Origin: Verrucomicrobiota bacterium
GTDB taxonomy: Bacteria; Verrucomicrobiota; Verrucomicrobiia; Opitutales; Opitutaceae
DNA: 62,092 bases
Reading direction: 5' to 3'
Assembly: GCA_018239845.1 (NCBI GenBank)
Contig: JAFEGO010000113.1
Location: 1-62,092 of the forward strand
The position numbers were made by a program, and so were the translations under genes. Positions 56,080 through 62,092 of the stretch are shown here, in pieces (within the stretch, counting starts at the first letter, position 1; every line of letters starts with the position of its first letter). A model generated the notes under the pieces. It had not been told where the DNA came from. It ran no database searches and saw nothing but the letters and a program-made list of their open reading frames with translations.

Positions 56080-56667
56080 ATGCCCGCCGCGAAAAAAACC
56101 GCCCGCCGCCGTTCCGCCATCCATCCCGACCTGGCCACGCTCCTGCTCACCGAGGCCCAGATCAAGCGCCGCGTCCGCACCCTCGCGAAGGAGATCAAGA
56201 CCGCCTTTGGCGACGGCGAGTTCACCATCGTCTCCCTCATCAACGGCGCGATCATGTTCACCGCCGACCTCATGCGCGAGATCGACAACCCCGTGCGCCT
56301 CGACTGCATCCGCGTCTCCAGCTACGGCGCCAAGACCAAGTCCGTCGGCACGCCGTCGGTCATCGCGAGCATCACCCTCGACATCACCGGTCGCAACGTC
56401 CTCCTCGTGGACGACATCCTCGACACCGGCAAGACGCTCAACCTCGTTGCCGCGCTCATCCTCAAGCAAAAGCCCGCGAGCCTCCGCACCTGCGTGCTGC
56501 TCGACAAGAAGTCCCGCCGCGAGGTGCCTTTCCAGGCCGACTTCGTCGGCTTCGACATCCCCGACAAGTTCGTCGTCGGCTACGGCCTCGATTTCGCCGA
56601 GCGCTACCGCAACCTCCCCTGCATCGGCGTCCTCCGTCCCGAGCGCTATAATTCCGGTTCAGCCTAA
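56080..56667 (+). CDS. hpt: Hypoxanthine phosphoribosyltransferase
   Basis: A 195-residue salvage enzyme turning hypoxanthine/guanine and PRPP into nucleotides. The PRPP motif is VLLVDDILDTGKTL, and VSLINGAIMFTADLMREI, VSSYGAKTKS and VGYGLDFAERYRNLP are typical. A basic N-terminal tail (KKTARRRS) is extra. It is divergent from the ABC ATPase gene (120 bp) and overlaps the converging purine permease by 9 bases, which supports a purine salvage cluster. Confidence 0.95.
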   Translation: MPAAKKTARRRSAIHPDLATLLLTEAQIKRRVRTLAKEIKTAFGDGEFTIVSLINGAIMFTADLMREIDNPVRLDCIRVSSYGAKTKSVGTPSVIASITLDITGRNVLLVDDILDTGKTLNLVAALILKQKPASLRTCVLLDKKSRREVPFQADFVGFDIPDKFVVGYGLDFAERYRNLPCIGVLRPERYNSGSA

Positions 56668-58002
56668 GTGCGCGAACAGCGCCCGCAGCAGATGCGCGGC
56701 GAAGATCAGGGCGAGCACGTAGGTGAGCCAGTGCGTTTCCTTCGCGCGGCCAGAGGCCAGGCGGAGCACCGCGTAGGCGATCAGACCGAGGCCGATGCCT
56801 TCCGCGATGCTGAAACTCAGCGGGATGCCCGCTATGATCAAAAAGATCGGCGCCGCCTCGCTGAAATCATCCAGCTTCAGTTGGGCCACCGACTGGAACA
56901 TGAAGATGCCCACGATCACCAAGGCCGGGGCCGTCGCGGCCGGCGGCAGCGCCAGGATCACGGGCGTCAAAAACAGCGCGAGCAGGAAGAGCACCCCCGT
57001 CGTCGCTCCCGTGAGGCCGGTGCGTCCGCCCGCTTCCACGCCCGAGGCCGACTCGATATAGCTCACCACCGTCGAGGTGCCGAGCAGCGAGCTCATGATG
57101 GCCGCGAGCGAGTCGGCCACCAGCGCGCGCCCCGCCTTGGGCAATTTGCCGGAGGCATCAAGCAGGCCGGCACGCTGCGTGACGCCGATCAGCGTCCCGA
57201 TGTTGTCGAACATATCCACGAGCAGCAGCGTGAGGATGATCGGCAGGGCCTTGCCGAAGTCATGCAACAGCAGGTCGAAATTCAGCTGCAACACCGTTGG
57301 CGCCGGTGACGCGGGCAGCGAAAACAGGTGCGCCGGCATCGTCGTGATGTGCCCGCCCTTGCCGTCGGGTACCACGAGGCCGACCACCGCCACGGCCAGG
57401 ATCGAGAGGATGATCGCGCCGGGCACCTTGCGCGTCACGAGCACCGCCGTGAGCAAAATACCCGCGAAGCACAGCGGCACCGCCGGGCTGCCAAAGTCGC
57501 CGTGCGTCACAAACGTCGCCGGGCTCGCCGTGATGATGCCGCCCTTCTGCAGACCGATGAAGGCGATGAAGAGGCCGATGCCGCAGGTGATCGCCAGCTT
57601 CAGCTGGTGCGGGATCGCCGAGATGATCTTTTCGCGGATGCCCGTGACCGACAGCGCGAGGAAGATGCAGCCGTTCACAAAAACGAGACCGAGCGCCGAT
57701 TGCCACGAGACGCCCAGACCGAGGCAGATCGTGAAGGCGAAGTACGCGTTGATCCCCATGCCCGGCGCGAGCGCCAGCGGGTAGTTCGTGAGCCAGCCCA
57801 TCAGCAACGTACTGAGCGCCGCTGTCAGCGCGGTGACCGTGATCAGCGCCGCCTGCGGCATGCCCGCAGCCGCAAGGATCGAGGGATTGACCGCGAGGAT
57901 GTAGGCCATCGCGGCGAAGGTGGTCGCGCCGGCCTGCAGTTCGCGCGGCACGGTGCTGCCGGACTGATCTACTTTATAAATGCGCTGAAGCAGGGCGGTC
58001 AT
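56659..58002 (-). CDS. NCS2 family purine permease (AzgA-like)
   Basis: A 447-residue inner-membrane transporter with about 12-14 helices. Family marks are ELQAGATTFAAMAYILAVNP at the start, APGMGINAYFAFTICLG, DMFDNIGTLIGVTQRAGLLD, and GTSTVVSYIESASGVEAGGRTG. These match adenine/guanine/hypoxanthine permeases of the AzgA type. Its ATG overlaps the stop of the upstream exported nucleosidase (ATGA). It would take up the bases released in the periplasm. Confidence 0.94.
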   Translation of the reverse strand: MTALLQRIYKVDQSGSTVPRELQAGATTFAAMAYILAVNPSILAAAGMPQAALITVTALTAALSTLLMGWLTNYPLALAPGMGINAYFAFTICLGLGVSWQSALGLVFVNGCIFLALSVTGIREKIISAIPHQLKLAITCGIGLFIAFIGLQKGGIITASPATFVTHGDFGSPAVPLCFAGILLTAVLVTRKVPGAIILSILAVAVVGLVVPDGKGGHITTMPAHLFSLPASPAPTVLQLNFDLLLHDFGKALPIILTLLLVDMFDNIGTLIGVTQRAGLLDASGKLPKAGRALVADSLAAIMSSLLGTSTVVSYIESASGVEAGGRTGLTGATTGVLFLLALFLTPVILALPPAATAPALVIVGIFMFQSVAQLKLDDFSEAAPIFLIIAGIPLSFSIAEGIGLGLIAYAVLRLASGRAKETHWLTYVLALIFAAHLLRALFAHLG

Positions 58003-58805
58003 GATTTGGTGGTCAGGGGTGCGAGATTTTCGAGGAAGTTCACCGTGAAAATTCCCGTGGCCCGCGCCGCCTGCGCGTAGAACGGCACGCCGTCGTACGG
58101 CGCGTCGCTGACCACGCGGAACGCGATGTAGCGGATGCCGTACGCGTGTGCCAGCGCCGCGACGTGCCCCGACTCCATCTCTTCGACGTCCATGCCGAAG
58201 GTCCGCGCTGACCAGCGCACGCGGTCCATCTCCAGGTTCACCTCATGCGCCGAACCGATCACGCCGGGAAACACCCGGCCCATCGGGTTGCGCGTGCGCA
58301 GCGCCACCGCCATTGCGGCCGCATCGCCATGAAACCCATCGGGAAACGCGACCAGGGCACCGTTCGCCGGAAGGCGCAGGCGCTGCGGCACGGGCGTCCA
58401 CGCCAGCGGCGCGCTGCCCTGACCCGCCCCGCGGACCGGCGTGATGAAGTTACCGTAGTCGAGCGCGCGCCGCCCGACGATGATGTCGTGCAAGCCGAGA
58501 TAAGGCACCTGCGCACCGCTGGTCCCCTGGTTGACGATCAGCTTGGGCGTGAACTCCTCGATCCCGATGAGCGTGGAAACGGTGCAGTTGATCAGCGCCT
58601 GTCCGGTGAGCGAGACCGCCACGCGGTGCGGCCCGATCCGGCCCGTCCAGAAACTGAAGACGCCGATCTCGAGCTTCTTCGGCTCCTTGAGGGCCGCGAC
58701 GATCTCGGCGACCTCCTTGTTCTCGGCGCCTTGCACGAGGACATCGACCGGCTCGGCGGCGCGGACCGCCAGCGCAACACAGAGAAAGAGTAAAAAGTAT
58801 TTCAT
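57999..58805 (-). CDS. Exported nucleosidase/phosphorylase-superfamily protein (MTAN-like)
   Basis: A 268-residue protein with signal peptide MKYFLLFLCVALAVRAA. The mature part is a purine nucleoside phosphorylase/MTA-SAH nucleosidase fold: NQGTSG at 92-97, VEEMES with catalytic-type E211, and VVSDAPYDG with D234, the two residues that handle the ribose and purine N7 in MTAN; an N-terminal Glu (E28 in GAEN) is also present. Enzymes of this fold are normally cytosolic, so the export signal is notable. It overlaps both neighbours by ATGA. Confidence 0.82.
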   Translation of the reverse strand: MKYFLLFLCVALAVRAAEPVDVLVQGAENKEVAEIVAALKEPKKLEIGVFSFWTGRIGPHRVAVSLTGQALINCTVSTLIGIEEFTPKLIVNQGTSGAQVPYLGLHDIIVGRRALDYGNFITPVRGAGQGSAPLAWTPVPQRLRLPANGALVAFPDGFHGDAAAMAVALRTRNPMGRVFPGVIGSAHEVNLEMDRVRWSARTFGMDVEEMESGHVAALAHAYGIRYIAFRVVSDAPYDGVPFYAQAARATGIFTVNFLENLAPLTTKS

Positions 58806-59572
58806 CGGCTGGCCTCCATGAATTTCAAAGCGAGTGCCGCGGCCTGCTCCGGCGTGCCTTCGATAATGCGCAGCCCGATGATGGGCACCCCGAGTAACTG
58901 CGCCGCCCCGGCGAGGTGCGCCGACTCTCCGTCCTCGCAGCTCGTGCCCCAGGTCGCGCGGATCCATGCGATCCGGTCCGCCTCGCGGTTGACTTGGTTG
59001 GCCGAGCCCAGCGTGCCTGGAATCACGGCCCCTCGCGGACCGGAAAGTTTTTTCGCCGCGGCAAGCGCGGTGGCATCGGCGGGGAACGTCAGCACATATT
59101 TTTCCACCTCTTTGCCTTGGATGGGCGCATGCGGCAGGCGTTCCCATTTCAAGGGGTGGGCACCACCGTCGAGACTGGTGACCGGCGAAACCATGCCATC
59201 GAAGGCGGCGAAGACCTCGCTCACGATGGCATCGCCGGGTTGCAGGGCCGGATCGTGCGCGCGGGCCGAGCCATAGCTGACCACGAGTTTCGGCGCGTAG
59301 CGGCGAATCGCGAGCGTCGCCGCGGCCACCGCATTGAGCGGGTCGCCCTCGGTGCGCGTGAGCACCACGCTTTTGCCCCCGAGCGTGCCGAGCCAGAACG
59401 TCCAGCTCGCGCGCGTCTCCGTGTGCGGATTGGCCAGCCGGGCGATCAGCGGTTGCAGCGTTGCGTCATCGGCGGCGGCGAGCAGCACGTCCGTCGAGGC
59501 GCGCAGCGGAGCGAACAAGAGCAGCAGCAAGGCTAGCAGCCGGACCATGAAGCGGAGAGGTGTGCGACGCAT
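58802..59572 (-). CDS. Second exported nucleosidase-like paralogue, catalytic Asp missing
   Basis: A 256-residue protein with a signal peptide (MRRTPLRFMVRLLALLLLLF, then cleavage near LRA-S); an ATG eight codons in (59548) is an alternative start. It is a diverged paralogue of the next gene: VVSYGSAR corresponds to VNQGTSGA, and CEDGESAHLAG with E216 to EEMESGHVAA. Where the paralogue has VVSD, this one reads RIIEGT, so the proton-donating Asp is lost. It may be non-catalytic, a binding protein, or have altered chemistry. First gene of the unit. Confidence 0.75.
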   Translation of the reverse strand: MRRTPLRFMVRLLALLLLLFAPLRASTDVLLAAADDATLQPLIARLANPHTETRASWTFWLGTLGGKSVVLTRTEGDPLNAVAAATLAIRRYAPKLVVSYGSARAHDPALQPGDAIVSEVFAAFDGMVSPVTSLDGGAHPLKWERLPHAPIQGKEVEKYVLTFPADATALAAAKKLSGPRGAVIPGTLGSANQVNREADRIAWIRATWGTSCEDGESAHLAGAAQLLGVPIIGLRIIEGTPEQAAALALKFMEASR

Positions 59573-59690
59573 CTGCCTAATAATAGCAAGGCCCATACCA
59601 CGTCGCTGCGTTAAATCAAATCCAGCGCACGCGAGCTGGCACATGCTGTGCTTGGCCTCACGCCGACCTAAGCAAGACCAATCACCAACT

Positions 59691-62057
59691 ATGAAAATCA
59701 AATTGCTCCATGCGCTGCTGGCCGGGCTTTCCCTCGCCAGCATCGCCTCAACCCGCCTGGCGGCCCAGTCGGCCGCTCCAGCGAAGGAGAAGGACGACGA
59801 GATCGTCCAGCTCGACAAACTCGACGTCACGGCCGTGGCGCCGGAGAAGCAGATCCTGCCCACCTCCCGCCCGTTCAACTCGGTGTTCGGCACCGATGAC
59901 AACATCGTGGATGTGCCGCGCAACGTCACCATCATCTCCCGCCAGCAGCTGAGCGACATCAACATCACGAGCGTGCTCGACTTCGCGAAGCTCACCTCCA
60001 GCTCCTACACCACGACCAATTTCGGCGCGCCCGCCAATCCCTCCATCCGCGGGCAGACCGCCGATCTCTTTATCAACGGCGTGCGCGGCCGCACCACCTC
60101 CAACGGCAACGGCCTCCCGCTCGACTTCAACTCCGTCGAGTCCGTCAACATCGTGAAGGGCCCCGCCACCGCGGTGCAGGGCACCTCGATGTACGTCGGC
60201 GGCTTCGTCGATCTCATCACGAAGCGCCCGTACTTCGACGGCTTCAAGGGCTCGGTCAGCGCCACCGTCGGCTCCTACTCCCAGAAGGAGTGGACCATTG
60301 ACGTCGGCGGCCCGCTCTCCAAGGAGACCGCCTACCGCTTCAGCTACTCCGGCACGGATAGCGGCGGCTACTGGTGGGATTACTACAACAAGAACCACGC
60401 GCTGTACGGCGCGCTGACCTTCCGCCCCTCGAGCAATTACGAGGTCTTCTTCAACGCCTCCGCCTCGTTCTATAATTACACCGAGAACTGGGGCATCAAC
60501 CGCCCGACGCAGGCCCTGATCGACCACCTCCAGTACATCACCGGCACCAACGTCAACGGCGGCACCTCCGCCTCCGCGGCCGACCCGCAGAACGCCGCGA
60601 ATGTCGCCGGCACCACCGTCGCGCAGAACACCATCGCCTGGGGCCCCACGGTCTCGATCAGCCCCCACACCCGCCTGCTCAAGCCCGGCAACCACTCCAC
60701 CGGGCGTGAGTTCAACGCGCAGGCCATCCAGACGCTCACCGTCAGCCCCGACTTCAAGATCGTGAACAACACCTTCTGGAGCTTCACGGCCCGCAACACG
60801 CTGAGCACGTACTACTACTCCGAGATCATCGATCCCTCGTGGTTCGCGGAGAACCGCACGGAGTTCATTGTTACCAAGCCCTTCGTCTCGCTCAACGCCG
60901 GCCTCGACCTCCGCTACCAGCGCACCAAGGCCTATGACGACTACTCCTTCGAGCCCGCCAATGTCTGGGATCTGACGAAGGACCATAACTTCATCGACGT
61001 GTACAAGTCCGTGAACTTCCCCGCCCCGAACTACTTCGACTTCGGCGCGGAGCTCCCCGTCCCCGGCTGGCCCGGCCGCTACGCCACGCCCGGCACCGCC
61101 AACGGCGACACCAACGACAGCCATGGCACCACCGTCGGACCCTACGCCCAGGCCACGTGGAAGCTTACCGAACAGCTCAACTTCGTCACCGGCGCCCGCT
61201 TCGACTTCTTCCAGGCCCATGTGCGCGAGCCGCTCAAGTCCACCCATCCCGAGGATGACATGAGCGTCACCAACCCGAACTACAACGGCAGCATCGTCTT
61301 CAAGGCCACGGCCAACACCAGCGCCTACGTGACCTACAACTACAGCAAGAACATCTCCGGCGCGGTCGGCAACGGCGGTGGTATCACCGGTTGGGATACT
61401 AATTCCGGCACCGCCCTCGACAAGGAGAACTTCCAGCAGCCCGCCGAGCTCTGGGAGGTCGGCACCAAGTACTCCCTGCTCGGCGGCAAGCTCTTCGCCA
61501 ACCTCGCCTACTTCGACCAGAAGCGCACGGCGAAGACGACCAGCAGCGTCGATATCGTCCAGTACAAGAGCAAGGGCGTGGAGTTTGAGCTGAACTACCA
61601 GCCCAACAAGCACCTCTACTCGACCTTCTCCTACTCCTACCTCGACGCGCACACCGCCGGCTCGCAGTTTCAGTACGGCATGTACGGCGGCGCGAGCGAG
61701 CTGATCGGCGGCGAGGCCGTCAGCACGGACCCCGAGACGCGCACGAGCGGCCTGCCCCGCAGCAGCTTCAACGGCCTCATCTCCTACACCTTTGACAACG
61801 GCTTCGGCGTCTCCGCCAACGCCCTCGTCACGAGCCCGATCAACAACAACGTGGCCGGCACGCTCGTCATCCCGTGGCAGTATGAGATCGACGCCAGCAT
61901 CAGCTACAAGATGGGCAAGCAGTGGGAGTACCGCCTTAGCGTCGGCAACATTACCGACGAGCGCAACTGGGCTCCGCCGAACTCCGTGTACGGCAACGGC
62001 TCGATCCTGGCCCTCGCTGGGACAACCTTCTCGCTCAACGCCAAGTACAACTTCTGA
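59691..62057 (+). CDS. TonB-dependent outer-membrane receptor
   Basis: A 788-residue outer-membrane importer. A signal peptide (residues 1-25, LHALLAGLSLASIASTRLAA) is followed by a TonB-box-like region (IVQLDKLDVTAVAPEKQ), a plug domain (VPRNVTIISRQQLSDINI, PSIRGQTADLFINGVRGR, VESVNIVKGPATAVQG) and a 22-strand barrel ending in ...NAKYNF with terminal Phe. Siderophore receptors have similar plugs, but the divergent gene set concerns purines, so nucleoside uptake is possible. The ATG at 59691 gives the signal peptide; the longer frame is antisense to the nucleosidase gene. Confidence 0.94.
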   Translation: MKIKLLHALLAGLSLASIASTRLAAQSAAPAKEKDDEIVQLDKLDVTAVAPEKQILPTSRPFNSVFGTDDNIVDVPRNVTIISRQQLSDINITSVLDFAKLTSSSYTTTNFGAPANPSIRGQTADLFINGVRGRTTSNGNGLPLDFNSVESVNIVKGPATAVQGTSMYVGGFVDLITKRPYFDGFKGSVSATVGSYSQKEWTIDVGGPLSKETAYRFSYSGTDSGGYWWDYYNKNHALYGALTFRPSSNYEVFFNASASFYNYTENWGINRPTQALIDHLQYITGTNVNGGTSASAADPQNAANVAGTTVAQNTIAWGPTVSISPHTRLLKPGNHSTGREFNAQAIQTLTVSPDFKIVNNTFWSFTARNTLSTYYYSEIIDPSWFAENRTEFIVTKPFVSLNAGLDLRYQRTKAYDDYSFEPANVWDLTKDHNFIDVYKSVNFPAPNYFDFGAELPVPGWPGRYATPGTANGDTNDSHGTTVGPYAQATWKLTEQLNFVTGARFDFFQAHVREPLKSTHPEDDMSVTNPNYNGSIVFKATANTSAYVTYNYSKNISGAVGNGGGITGWDTNSGTALDKENFQQPAELWEVGTKYSLLGGKLFANLAYFDQKRTAKTTSSVDIVQYKSKGVEFELNYQPNKHLYSTFSYSYLDAHTAGSQFQYGMYGGASELIGGEAVSTDPETRTSGLPRSSFNGLISYTFDNGFGVSANALVTSPINNNVAGTLVIPWQYEIDASISYKMGKQWEYRLSVGNITDERNWAPPNSVYGNGSILALAGTTFSLNAKYNF

Positions 62058-62092
62058 CCGGTGTTACGGCCATTGCACCGCCAGTGATGACC

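Noticed and set aside
59748..61652. 634-codon minus-strand frame opposite the TonB receptor
   Set aside because: Gly/Val/Asp-rich shadow; the plus-strand receptor has signal peptide, plug and barrel.

Overview
The window reads as a chromosomal segment of a high-GC, Gram-negative bacterium of the Verrucomicrobiota, most likely Opitutaceae-like. This is an inference from several things together: weak or absent Shine-Dalgarno sequences, many ATGA/GTGA gene overlaps, a DUF5069-type protein, a large Sec-exported RHS protein, MBG-repeat proteins, a TonB-dependent receptor, LptE/BamD-like envelope proteins and a family B DNA polymerase. I see no rRNA, tRNA, CRISPR array, insertion sequence or prophage. 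No gene-free stretch exceeds 300 bases; the longest are 10050-10312 and 27889-28146.

Left edge (1-10960): an accessory operon on the minus strand. It runs from a thioredoxin-fold exported protein without the CxxC pair, to an MBG-repeat secreted protein (GTGA-coupled), to a 2191-residue RHS protein with an HELGH metallopeptidase-like tip, to a small signal-peptide protein cut by the window edge that is the natural candidate for the cognate immunity protein. Base composition becomes AT-rich in the toxin tip and the edge gene. A LuxR-type response regulator lies divergently upstream, with a perfect palindrome between them.

Centre (10989-36600): mostly housekeeping and metabolism. There is comM plus an HD-domain gene; coaE-rho-pilT; ndk; glgA-phr-epimerase; rnr plus DUF5069; a small membrane protein plus family B DNA polymerase; proS-clpS-DUF2017-like; and argA. 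A sugar-type binding protein with a RidA protein, an NMT1-like lipoprotein, an amidase and an amidohydrolase follow.

Metal locus (36580-40892): an MntR/DtxR-type regulator is transcribed away from an outer-membrane protein, an Nramp transporter, a UspA protein and an amidohydrolase. A perfect inverted repeat in the 84-bp divergent gap is the likely operator.

Right part (40945-56079): a two-domain ABC permease, whose likely binding protein and ATPase lie about 12 kb away; a DMT transporter; an unrecognised 480-residue protein; a double-hairpin repeat; trpD-glmM; uppP; and the fatty-acid/envelope run rpmF-plsX-fabH-bamD-like-lptE-rpe.

Right edge (56080-62057): a candidate nucleoside/purine utilisation locus. 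It has a TonB-dependent receptor divergent from two exported nucleosidase-like paralogues and an NCS2 purine permease (all ATGA-coupled), with a hypoxanthine phosphoribosyltransferase converging on the permease. Together these would cover outer-membrane uptake, periplasmic base release, inner-membrane uptake and salvage.
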